DNA of 21,795 nt from a virus, in IMG/VR virus record IMGVR_UViG_3300045922_000426, positions 1-21,795 of that record; one strand, given 5' to 3'. Positions 6,284 through 13,682 of this stretch are shown here, one piece after another (the stretch's first letter is position 1; each line of letters opens with the position of its first letter). The notes beneath the pieces are model-generated. The model worked only from the letters and a program-made list of their open reading frames with translations, made no database searches and was not told the origin of the DNA. The position numbers and the translations under genes were made by a program.

Positions 6284-8725
6284 TCACAATTCCAGATCAT
6301 GCAGCTGCCCCCAGTTATAGCCGATCTTAGCATCGGCCTTGAACGGGATGCGGTCGATGCCCCACTCGATCGGAGTTTTCATCATCTCGCCGGTTACATA
6401 CGCAGCGACTTCTTTGCAGAGGTCCATATTGTCAGGAAGCTCGATGAGGATGGCGTCGTGGATAAGGTTGACGATCTTGACTCCCCAGCGGCTGAGTTTC
6501 TCCCGCACCTTTACCGCCGACAGCAGCGTAATGTCAGATGCAATCGATTGATGCGGGAAGTTGGCAGCCTCGTTCTGCAGATCCTTCAAGCGCTCTCTCG
6601 AAATCACCCCAGCGCGCTTCCGACGCCCAAACGGCGTAACGAGGTTTTGCCCCTTCACGGGGGCCATCCGACATTTCTGGATGTAAGCCCATGCGTCGGG
6701 GAACTTCTTAGCCCAGCCGTCGACCATCTTTTGAGCTTCTGCCTGCGAGATCTCGAATTCGGCCGCAATCGAAGGAGCTTCCCTCCCATAGATGATACCG
6801 AAATTCAGAGCTTTGGTGCGCATGTATTCTTCTTTGGCCTGATCGTATTCTGGATTTCCGGGCTCATCTAGGGCATATCGGCGCTCCCAGTCGGCGCCCC
6901 AAAGATCGATAGACACCTCCTTATGGATCTTTCGTCCCTGTTCATAGATGGCGCAGAGGGCATCGTCGCGCGAGAGTGCTGCCAGACAGCGCAGTTCGGC
7001 CTGATCCAGATCCATCTCGCAGTAAATATGTCCTTCAGCGGGAATGAACTGCCCGCGCAATCTCGGTCCTCGAGGCTGGTTCTGCATATTCGGATTGCGC
7101 GACGATAAACGTCCTGTAGCTGTACCATGGATCAAATATGTTGCATGGACCCTGCCATCATCGGATACCTGTTCTGCCAGAGGTTTGACGTAGGTGCCGT
7201 AAGCTTTAGCCGCCTTGCGATACGTCTTTAAGGCATCAACCAGCGGATGTGCAGGCAGCTTATCTAGAATATCAGCACCAGTACCGCGGCGCCTATTAGA
7301 CAGCCGCAGCATGTCGTAAATTAGGACATTTAGCTGCGCGGGAGAATTCGGATTTATATCACCGCCACCACACGCTCGAGAAATGGCGTTGATTTTCGCC
7401 TCCTCTTGCCGCATAATGTCAAGATAGTATTCTGTATTTTCCTTCACCTTGCCGAAATCGACCAGCATTCCGTTGGCTTCGACGTCAGCCAGCAGCTCGG
7501 ATGCGGGCAGGAGAACGCGGTGGTACAGCTTTGTGTTTTTCTCGTCCTTTAGCAGTCTGTGGTACAAACGTGAGTAGATCTGCTTGACATTCGAGACATC
7601 CAAGGCCAGGTAGTGGTGTAGTACCTTTGGTGGAACAGCTCTAAAGCTGACACCCCGATTTGGCAGGTATTTCTTGAGCATGTGCTTGTAATCTGGTGCG
7701 CCGATTTCATCAGCAGCAACCTGCTCAAGATCGTGAAACCCTCTCTGCTCCTCCATAGTATACGACATCAACATTGTATCATGGTCTACAGCCGAGCGGA
7801 GACCATAGGTGCGGAGGAACTTGACGTCGAACTTACCGTTGTGCCATACCCACTTTAACGGGCCGCCGTAAAGGGCTGCTTTGTCGAAATCTCTGTGCAT
7901 GAGGGCTGTTGGCACTCGCTTCAATAGCGATTCCGGTACAATGAATACCTTTGCAGGATCAATGCACCAGCCGAGTGCCAAGATGGCATTTTGCCGATGA
8001 TCAAAGCCGTCTGTTTCAATGTCTGCTGCGATCACATTGTCGCCAGCACCAGCATCAGCACCTCCCCGCTGGGCAAGGGCGAGGGTTTCATCGATGAAGT
8101 CTTTGACGTCGGATTCAGTTTCAGCCACCAGCCATCCGGGTACAATGGGCTTTTTCTCCTCACCGCCGCTGGCGAGATCCAGGGCGTATTCAATGTCCAT
8201 CTTGAATTTCCGGTAGCTGCCGCCTCCGCGAAGCAGAAAAGCCGGATGGACTGTAGCAATAATTCCACGTTCGGCAAGATCTGAATGGAGTAGCTTACCC
8301 CGCTCTTTGGTGATCTTCAGATCAAATCTTCCGGTCAAAGCCCAAAGAGCTCCGTTCCCCAAAGCCACAATAACTTTGCGGGGGTATGCTCTAATCTCAG
8401 ACAGCAGACGATCTCTACAGCGACGACATGCCGCCTGAAGATCCGCCTGATTCTTATTTGCGTCCTCTGAACGCTTGGGCATACACTGCAGAGCGTTCGT
8501 AACGTAATAGTCGTTGGGTGTTAGCGAGTCTGGAAAGCAGTCTTCCAATACTTTTCCGGATGGGCCTACAAAAGGCAGACCCTTTGAGAATTCGACAGCT
8601 CCTGGACTCTCCCCGACAAAGACGATCGGCGCCCTGGGATTTCCCCTCGTTCCGACGAATTCTCGGCGCTTGAAGAAGCAATTGCCGCAGCCAGACGCTG
8701 TCGAAACCATCTCAGCCCTCGTCAT
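6284..8725 (-). CDS. Family 4 uracil-DNA glycosylase fused to family A DNA polymerase with 3'-5' exonuclease
   Basis: This 813-residue fusion is the replicative polymerase. Residues 1-185 are a family 4 UDG: Cys13, Cys16, Cys81 and Cys100 can hold a 4Fe-4S cluster, with GESPGAVE at 38-45, PFVGPSGK at 51-58 and His160 in VHPAFLL. An exonuclease domain follows: Asp235-Ile-Glu237, WHNGKFDVKF, and the third motif around HHYLALDVSN. Polymerase motif A has Asp572 and steric-gate Glu577 (DLDQAELR), motif B has Lys638, Phe642 and Tyr646 (KALNFGIIYG), motif C has His756-Asp757. Oddities: the Glu after HD in motif C is Ala758, and the Arg four residues before the motif B Lys is Tyr634. Known UDG-polymerase fusions exist in phages such as SPO1. 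The ATG overlaps the dpdA stop (ATGA), so the two are translationally coupled. Confidence 0.93.
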   Translation of the reverse strand: MTRAEMVSTASGCGNCFFKRREFVGTRGNPRAPIVFVGESPGAVEFSKGLPFVGPSGKVLEDCFPDSLTPNDYYVTNALQCMPKRSEDANKNQADLQAACRRCRDRLLSEIRAYPRKVIVALGNGALWALTGRFDLKITKERGKLLHSDLAERGIIATVHPAFLLRGGGSYRKFKMDIEYALDLASGGEEKKPIVPGWLVAETESDVKDFIDETLALAQRGGADAGAGDNVIAADIETDGFDHRQNAILALGWCIDPAKVFIVPESLLKRVPTALMHRDFDKAALYGGPLKWVWHNGKFDVKFLRTYGLRSAVDHDTMLMSYTMEEQRGFHDLEQVAADEIGAPDYKHMLKKYLPNRGVSFRAVPPKVLHHYLALDVSNVKQIYSRLYHRLLKDEKNTKLYHRVLLPASELLADVEANGMLVDFGKVKENTEYYLDIMRQEEAKINAISRACGGGDINPNSPAQLNVLIYDMLRLSNRRRGTGADILDKLPAHPLVDALKTYRKAAKAYGTYVKPLAEQVSDDGRVHATYLIHGTATGRLSSRNPNMQNQPRGPRLRGQFIPAEGHIYCEMDLDQAELRCLAALSRDDALCAIYEQGRKIHKEVSIDLWGADWERRYALDEPGNPEYDQAKEEYMRTKALNFGIIYGREAPSIAAEFEISQAEAQKMVDGWAKKFPDAWAYIQKCRMAPVKGQNLVTPFGRRKRAGVISRERLKDLQNEAANFPHQSIASDITLLSAVKVREKLSRWGVKIVNLIHDAILIELPDNMDLCKEVAAYVTGEMMKTPIEWGIDRIPFKADAKIGYNWGQLHDLEL

Positions 8726-9540
8726 CCGAGATCGACGATCCAGTCGCGCACCTGGTTGGCATTACGAATCGCCATGTCGATGTTTTGGTTGGGTGACAGG
8801 GGGTTTTCGAACCAGTCACCACGCTTGCCTGGGATATTGCCAGACAGAGTGATCGGACGACCATCGCGCCAGCCCGACCAGATCGGGGCGGCGCTGTCGA
8901 TTCCCGTCACAAGACCAAGCTGATGTCCGTATTTTGTTGCCATGATGTCATCCCACAGATCATCGCTGAATCCGAGCATGTGGCACTGCTTTTCCAAGCC
9001 GCAGACGGTCCAAACGGCATCGATCGCCTTCTTGCGACTGACTCCCAACTTCTCGTTGATGTTCTTGGCAATACCGATCCAGCTGATCTCTTCGACTTCA
9101 GCAAACGCTTCCAAGCAGCGTACCCACTCGCCGAAAGAGTCGCCTTGTGGTACTGCCATTGCAGCCCCGGCAGCGGCCAGAGGCTCTGTGTAGGTTTCGA
9201 GGGCGTCAAGAGTCGCACGGATTGTCAGATCGCAATCCAGCAGATGATCTGGAAGGACAATCACGTTAGCATTGACGATCTGCACAGCCTCGAGCAGTTG
9301 ATTGGCCGGCACAGGATAGCCAAGCTCGATCACGGAATTATCCATGATGATAGTGCCTTGCGTATCATCGAAGATGTTGTCATCGGCACGGCTGCCGGTG
9401 ATCTGCCCGTAGATGTCATGATATGCATCGGGCTGTTTCAGCACATCGTGGGCGAGTAGCAGATGGTAAGAGCCTAGAGCATCTTCACGCTGGAAGATCT
9501 CGGCAACAGGAATCGGCATGACAGGCGCAAAGCGAGCCAT
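8722..9540 (-). CDS. dpdA: DpdA-like DNA guanine transglycosylase (7-deazaguanine insertion into DNA)
   Basis: This 272-residue protein resembles phage DpdA, a relative of tRNA-guanine transglycosylase that swaps guanine in DNA for preQ0 or a related base. Supporting segments, in TIM-barrel order, are IIMDNSVIELG (65-74), VIVLPDHLLD (93-102), AVPQGDSFGEWVRCLE (129-144), WIGIAKNI (154-161), HMLGFSDDLWDDI (187-199) and GIDSAAPIW (213-221). Asp67, Asp98 and Asp215 are candidates for catalytic acid residues; I cannot assign them by alignment. Context strongly supports the call: all four preQ0 genes lie just upstream in the same unit. The ATG at 9540 is chosen over the longer frame to 9573 because it overlaps the previous stop (TGATG) and has no conflict. 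Nothing in the window shows further processing of preQ0 (no QueF, ArcS or Gat domain). Confidence 0.88.
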   Translation of the reverse strand: MARFAPVMPIPVAEIFQREDALGSYHLLLAHDVLKQPDAYHDIYGQITGSRADDNIFDDTQGTIIMDNSVIELGYPVPANQLLEAVQIVNANVIVLPDHLLDCDLTIRATLDALETYTEPLAAAGAAMAVPQGDSFGEWVRCLEAFAEVEEISWIGIAKNINEKLGVSRKKAIDAVWTVCGLEKQCHMLGFSDDLWDDIMATKYGHQLGLVTGIDSAAPIWSGWRDGRPITLSGNIPGKRGDWFENPLSPNQNIDMAIRNANQVRDWIVDLG

Positions 9541-9731
9541 CAGACAATGTCCTCCACAAACTTTAGAGCCCAATCCAACTTGTCTCGAACCGCCTGCAGA
9601 TCATTGCGCAGCTGGTAAACATCTTCGTCTTCGTGGATCAGGATGCTTTCCACCTCTTCCAGACCATCTCTTATGTCGAAAATCTGCTGGATCAGATCTT
9701 CACGCTGTTCGTCAGTCAGTTCAGGTTTCAT
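9540..9731 (-). CDS. Small acidic helical protein between folE and dpdA, unknown function
   Basis: This 63-residue protein is rich in Glu, Asp, Leu and Ile and looks almost entirely helical with heptad-like spacing (LIQQIFDIRDGLEEVESILI, then LRNDLQAVRDKL), so it may form a coiled-coil dimer. No family was recognised. It has an excellent AAGGAGAT ribosome-binding site within the folE stop region, and its own stop overlaps the dpdA ATG (TGATG). Tight coupling to dpdA suggests a partner of DpdA or of the modified-base pathway, but this is inference from position only. Confidence 0.75.
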   Translation of the reverse strand: MKPELTDEQREDLIQQIFDIRDGLEEVESILIHEDEDVYQLRNDLQAVRDKLDWALKFVEDIV

Positions 9732-9732
9732 G

Positions 9733-10386
<654 letters not shown>

Positions 10387-10393
10387 AGCTGTA

Positions 10394-11224
10394 CTACCTT
10401 CCCTTCGTATTGCCCCAGAGTAGGGTGTGCAGTTGCGGCAAGACTCTCACCGATGCCAGGCGCGGATCCTGCATGACATCTTCTAGGATGGTTCTGTACG
10501 ACTTCAGCACCTGCTGTACAAACTCTTCATAGCTGATGTCTGCCTGGGCGCTGCCGTCGGCACCGCGCTTGGCCGGCGCCGGAGGATAGATGTTGCCGAT
10601 CGACAAGAACATTACCGGAGCCAGCTGCGGCCAGGTCTGTAAGAGACTGACCACGAATTCCAGATCGCGCTGATCGAACACCGGAACCTTGACGGAGAAG
10701 CCTAGATGCCAGGGTTTCTGATCTCCTCGAAGTTCCTGCACGAACCGATCAAACTTCTCGGGCTCAAACTTCTCACCCATCCCTGGGCCTTTTGGAGACA
10801 CCGTCACCTTGGTGCACCAAGGAACCCAATCTTGCCAGATTGTCCCTTGAGTCTCGAGGGCAAACTTCTTCTGCGGCCCTGCAGGATCAATTCCGAGAGC
10901 GAACACCAGGTGGCCGAGCTCTTCCCAGATGCAGGGGTTACCTCCGGAGAGGGTAATCCATTCAGTATGGCCGACAAAATCGCGCACATGAGGAATTAGA
11001 TCCTTGACGGTCATCTGCACGAAAGTCGGCTCTTGATGCATCAGGTCAGGCAGAACGGCATGAAGACTGTCACAGCGCTCACACCGGTAATCGCAGCCCC
11101 CCAGGCGAACGAAGATGGTTTGATATCCGATAACAGAACCCTCTCCCTGTATAGTTGGCCCAAACATCTCCACGATCGGGAGCTTCTTCGTACTCGCTTC
11201 CCCGTACGACATCGCTGCCGGCAT
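10394..11224 (-). CDS. queE: 7-carboxy-7-deazaguanine synthase (radical SAM)
   Basis: This 276-residue radical SAM enzyme contracts 6-carboxytetrahydropterin to 7-carboxy-7-deazaguanine. The cluster motif is Cys44-x3-Cys48-x2-Cys51 (CDYRCERCD), the spacing used by QueE. FGPTIQGEG at 21-29 is the family's N-terminal signature, ITLSGGNPC and LETQGT mark SAM and substrate contact regions, and VSPKGPG resembles the conserved SPK turn. It is a little longer than many bacterial QueE proteins, with an insertion around residues 150-180 and a C-terminal extension. The start has GGAGG eight bases upstream. The gene lies between a small unknown gene and folE in the preQ0 cluster. Confidence 0.94.
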   Translation of the reverse strand: MPAAMSYGEASTKKLPIVEMFGPTIQGEGSVIGYQTIFVRLGGCDYRCERCDSLHAVLPDLMHQEPTFVQMTVKDLIPHVRDFVGHTEWITLSGGNPCIWEELGHLVFALGIDPAGPQKKFALETQGTIWQDWVPWCTKVTVSPKGPGMGEKFEPEKFDRFVQELRGDQKPWHLGFSVKVPVFDQRDLEFVVSLLQTWPQLAPVMFLSIGNIYPPAPAKRGADGSAQADISYEEFVQQVLKSYRTILEDVMQDPRLASVRVLPQLHTLLWGNTKGR

Positions 11225-11236
11225 TGTTATCGCCTC

Positions 11237-11539
11237 CTATAGCACACCCTTGGCGGTCTCGCCCGACCCGACCTCGACCGCCTCTGTAGTATCGATTTCA
11301 GCCATCCGCATGATGGCAAAGTTCCCCTCACGACGGATCTGCGGCCAAGTATCGATCACCCGATCTTCAGGCATCTTCGGATCCATCTGGATTAGCCAGC
11401 CCTCCTTGGTGTTGACTTCCAGGACCTGATGCACCAGCTCGTTGGTGTTCTGATCCACAACGACGAACTCATGCCAATCATCTGGTGGACCTCCCTGCCT
11501 GACATAATGGACGTTGGTATAGATTAGCTTATTGGGCAT
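11237..11539 (-). CDS. Protein of unknown function between queD and queE
   Basis: The frame is open to 11743, but the real start is most likely the ATG at 11539: it has GGAGTGGAAAG upstream and begins inside the last codons of queD, giving a 100-residue protein. Starting further out would cover more than 200 bases of queD in another frame. The protein has mixed beta/alpha character (LIYTNVHYV, HEFVVVDQNT, WLIQMDPKM, FAIMRMAEI) with a clear acidic C-terminal part and no Cys, signal or membrane segment. No family was recognised. It sits between two preQ0 enzymes and overlaps queD by 11 bases, so a role with that pathway is possible, though it may be unrelated. Confidence 0.7.
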   Translation of the reverse strand: MPNKLIYTNVHYVRQGGPPDDWHEFVVVDQNTNELVHQVLEVNTKEGWLIQMDPKMPEDRVIDTWPQIRREGNFAIMRMAEIDTTEAVEVGSGETAKGVL

Positions 11540-12050
11540 CTTTCCACTCCGCAGGGTAGGTTGCGGTGCAGTTGGGAGTCTCCCAAACTTTGACGGCAAC
11601 AAGATCAGCTTGACCATCAGACCGCTCTTTGACGGCCGGAGCAAGCCGCTGGAACCAATGACGAGCAAGGTTTTCAGCTGTCGGAACGAACGGAATGACG
11701 TAGAGTTTACCGCCACGCCCCACCAATTCCCAAGGCTTGGCACGATCTCGAGTCTGCAGTTCGATACGCTGCTCCTCGGTTAGAAACAGCTCAACGAGCA
11801 ACGGATCCTCATACCACAAGCACATGCCATGATCGCACGGCTTGTCGATATGGAGTATCATCAGCTCTTTCAAAAAGCCGAAATCAAGCACCATCCCCTG
11901 CTGCTCTCCTTCGGTGAAGAGAGGGCCTTCACAGATAGCCTGAATGGTATAGCGGTGGCCGTGCAGATTACGGCATTTCGAGCCGTGGTAGGTGACTCGA
12001 TGTCCCATATCGATGCCGATCTCACGCGAAATCAGATGCCTTTCACCCAT
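11529..12050 (-). CDS. queD: 6-carboxy-5,6,7,8-tetrahydropterin synthase
   Basis: This 173-residue enzyme converts dihydroneopterin triphosphate to 6-carboxytetrahydropterin, the second preQ0 step. The zinc-binding histidines are His17 (MGHRV) and His30 and His32 (NLHGHRY); Cys26 is the likely nucleophile. GMVLDFGFLKELM at 52-64, CDHG at 72-75, PTAENLARHWFQRL and VKVWETPNCTATY near the end match the tunnelling-fold family. It is longer than many QueD proteins (about 120 residues) through an insertion around residues 85-110. The ATG has GGGAGG eight to nine bases upstream. Confidence 0.94.
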   Translation of the reverse strand: MGERHLISREIGIDMGHRVTYHGSKCRNLHGHRYTIQAICEGPLFTEGEQQGMVLDFGFLKELMILHIDKPCDHGMCLWYEDPLLVELFLTEEQRIELQTRDRAKPWELVGRGGKLYVIPFVPTAENLARHWFQRLAPAVKERSDGQADLVAVKVWETPNCTATYPAEWKDAQ

Positions 12051-12095
12051 AAAGGCGCCTCCCTTCCTATCACTGCGAGCCCTTGTCTTCTCGAA

Positions 12096-12872
12096 CTACG
12101 CAGCCAGTTCGGGGTTGGCGGCATAGATCGTCGGGTCGTAAACACCCGCAGATCTGAAAGCGACGCGCCGGGCACGGCAAGTCGGGCAGACGCCGCAATG
12201 GACTTCACCCCCAACATAGCAAGACCACGTATTCGCCCAGTTGACTTTGAGCTTCGTGCCCCACTCCACGATCTGAGCTTTAGACAGCGACATCAACGGC
12301 GCATGGAGACGGACGGTGTAGTAGGTGCCTGTGTAGATAGCATTCCCCATCGCGCCGATAAACTCGGGCGTGCAGTCCGGATATGCCCAGTTGAACGCAT
12401 CTTCCGCGTGCGCGCCAAAGAAAACGCCCGTGCTATCGCGGAAGTTTGCGAGCGCCAGGCTCTTGGCGTAGTCTGGATTGTACCCTTCGGCGACCAGTCT
12501 GTCTTCGCAGTTCTTCACCTGCGACATCACCCACTTTTGGGCCTGTGCAGTGATGATCGACAGAAGAACGCCATTGCGGAAGGGAACGTATGTCGGCGAT
12601 ATTCCCTGAATGTCGTCATAACTGATACTGGGAATAGCAGTGTCTGCATCTGTCAGCATCACACCCTTACCGTCCAGCAGCCCTTTGATATTCAGCACCT
12701 TGTGATCGATGCCCAAAGATTTGCAGGAGCGTGCAGCATACTGCATTTCCTTGTAATGCTTCTGTCCATAATCGATCGAATAGGCTTCGACCTCGTCGTA
12801 CATGCCCTTCGCGATGTATAGGCAGGTGGTGCTATCGACGCCGCCGGAAAGCAGAACGAAGGCTTTCTTCAT
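12096..12872 (-). CDS. queC: 7-cyano-7-deazaguanine (preQ0) synthase
   Basis: This 258-residue enzyme uses ATP and ammonia to turn 7-carboxy-7-deazaguanine into preQ0. The N-terminus has the pyrophosphatase-type P-loop SGGVDSTT at 9-16, SIDYGQKHYKE follows, and the zinc site is the C-terminal cluster CYVGGEVHCGVCPTCRARR, with four cysteines. There is no fused Gat (amidinotransferase) domain of the kind that makes archaeosine-type DNA bases in phage 9g. This is why preQ0 itself, rather than archaeosine, is the simplest prediction for the DNA base. The gene follows the HTH gene by two bases, with AAGGA upstream of the ATG, and precedes queD by 45 bases. Confidence 0.96.
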   Translation of the reverse strand: MKKAFVLLSGGVDSTTCLYIAKGMYDEVEAYSIDYGQKHYKEMQYAARSCKSLGIDHKVLNIKGLLDGKGVMLTDADTAIPSISYDDIQGISPTYVPFRNGVLLSIITAQAQKWVMSQVKNCEDRLVAEGYNPDYAKSLALANFRDSTGVFFGAHAEDAFNWAYPDCTPEFIGAMGNAIYTGTYYTVRLHAPLMSLSKAQIVEWGTKLKVNWANTWSCYVGGEVHCGVCPTCRARRVAFRSAGVYDPTIYAANPELAA

Positions 12873-12874
12873 GG

Positions 12875-13096
12875 TTAGCTTCCTTCATCAGGGGGTGTTG
12901 GGTTGGGTGTTGAGCCGGGTATTGAGTTTGATAGATACCCCTCCCGCTTGTACCTTTCATACTCGTCCATCGAGATCCGATACCGCCCGCCAACCTTTAT
13001 AGCCTGCAGACGATTGTCTCTGATTTTCTTCCGGACGGTTTCTGGATGTTGCCCAGTCAAAGCACAGAATTGCGGGAGGGATATCCAGTTGCGCAT
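12875..13096 (-). CDS. Excisionase/MerR-type helix-turn-helix DNA-binding protein
   Basis: This 73-residue protein has the winged HTH seen in excisionase-family and MerR N-terminal domains: SLPQFCALTGQHPETVRKKIRDNRL (about 6-30) forms the helix-turn-helix, followed by QAIKVGGRYRISMDEYERY as the wing and a final helix. The C-terminus is Pro/Gly-rich (SIPGSTPNPTPPDEGS). In a phage replication block it is more likely a transcription regulator or recruitment factor than an excisionase, because no integrase is visible. The start codon directly abuts a hairpin (13097-13137) whose loop holds the best ribosome-binding sequence, suggesting regulated translation or autorepression. Confidence 0.8.
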   Translation of the reverse strand: MRNWISLPQFCALTGQHPETVRKKIRDNRLQAIKVGGRYRISMDEYERYKREGYLSNSIPGSTPNPTPPDEGS

Positions 13097-13137
13097 GCTA
13101 GTCAGCAGATCTCCCTAGCCACTGATCACTGACTAGC
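13097..13137 (-). promoter_or_regulatory. Nine-pair hairpin abutting the start codon of the HTH gene
   Basis: On the - strand GCTAGTCAG (13137-13129) pairs perfectly with CTGACTAGC (13105-13097), with a 23-base loop; the ATG of the HTH gene follows at once. The loop contains GGGAG, the only good Shine-Dalgarno, and the TAG of the upstream DUF669 gene lies in the 5' arm. Translation of the upstream gene would open the stem. It could be an RNA coupling switch or a DNA operator. Confidence 0.6.
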
Positions 13138-13585
13138 CCATGAAGGCGTCGCTGCTGCTGGCAGCTTTCAGGGCTCGCACCCGATTGCGGTTCTCGCCCT
13201 GATACTTCTCGATCGCGACTTCTGCACGAACGGACCTGCCTTCCAAGTCGCTCGCCACAACCTCGGGATTGAACGGTCCCGACAGCAGCTCGGGCGCGAT
13301 CGATGCCAGAGCTCGCTTGGTCAGCGGCAGAGCTTTCGGACTGAACGACAGGTGAGTGAAGAGCTTGCGCCCTTCGTACTCGCCTTCGGTGATGTTCAAC
13401 TTCAGCGTCCACATCGGCTGGCCCGAATTCTGTGACATCCCATACTCGCACGACTCGATCGTGCAAGAATAGGTACCTTTCGGCAGAAGTTCGAAGCCGA
13501 CATCTTCGATGTCGGATAGATCGATCATGATCGAGCCATCACCGCCCTCGAAGGTGCTGTCGTTTTCGAAGTCCGATCCACTCAT
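13133..13585 (-). CDS. DUF669-like protein, possible single-stranded DNA-binding/recombination partner
   Basis: This 150-residue protein has an acidic opening (MSGSDFENDSTFEGGDG) and then the DUF669 pattern: LLPKGTYSCTIESCEYGMSQ, MWTLKLNITEGEYEGRKLFTHLSFS, and a C-terminal stretch DLEGRSVRAEVAIEKYQGENRNRVRAL that resembles an OB-type strand layout. DUF669 proteins commonly sit beside Sak4-type ATPases and are thought to bind single-stranded DNA; direct evidence for this one is lacking. The ATG at 13585 has GGAGAG six bases upstream. A longer frame to 13705 reads through the GGTTGGTG repeats and the Sak4-like gene end, so it was rejected. Confidence 0.75.
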   Translation of the reverse strand: MSGSDFENDSTFEGGDGSIMIDLSDIEDVGFELLPKGTYSCTIESCEYGMSQNSGQPMWTLKLNITEGEYEGRKLFTHLSFSPKALPLTKRALASIAPELLSGPFNPEVVASDLEGRSVRAEVAIEKYQGENRNRVRALKAASSSDAFMG

Positions 13586-13600
13586 AGTACTCTCCATTTT

Positions 13601-13632
13601 GGTTGGTGGGTTGGTGGGTTGGTGGGTTGGTG
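13601..13632. repeat. Perfect (GGTTGGTG)4 repeat, G-quadruplex-prone
   Basis: Four perfect eight-base copies lie in the short gap between the Sak4-like and DUF669 genes, within the 5' leader of the latter. The + strand is a run of GG and GGG tracts, able in principle to fold into G-quadruplexes; this is the template strand for the - strand genes. It matches no terminator or known phage signal. Confidence 0.85.
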
Positions 13633-13661
13633 CCAGATTATTGCTTAGGAACTGGCTCCTC

Positions 13662-13682
13662 AAGGCGGTGTTAAGCCGCCTT
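13662..13682 (-). terminator. Hairpin overlapping the stop of the Sak4-like gene
   Basis: AAGGCGG (13662-13668) and CCGCCTT (13676-13682) form a seven-pair stem with a seven-base loop holding the TAA. No U-tract follows. It may be an RNA stabiliser or a weak attenuator; the distal genes need read-through from P2, so full termination is unlikely. Confidence 0.35.

Noticed and set aside
11540-11743. N-terminal extension of the gene between queD and queE
   Set aside because: It overlaps queD for 200 bases in a different frame and lacks protein-like character.
12875-13096. Excisionase of a temperate phage
   Set aside because: The HTH resembles excisionases, but no integrase, repressor or attachment site is visible and its neighbours are replication and base-modification genes, so a regulator is more likely.
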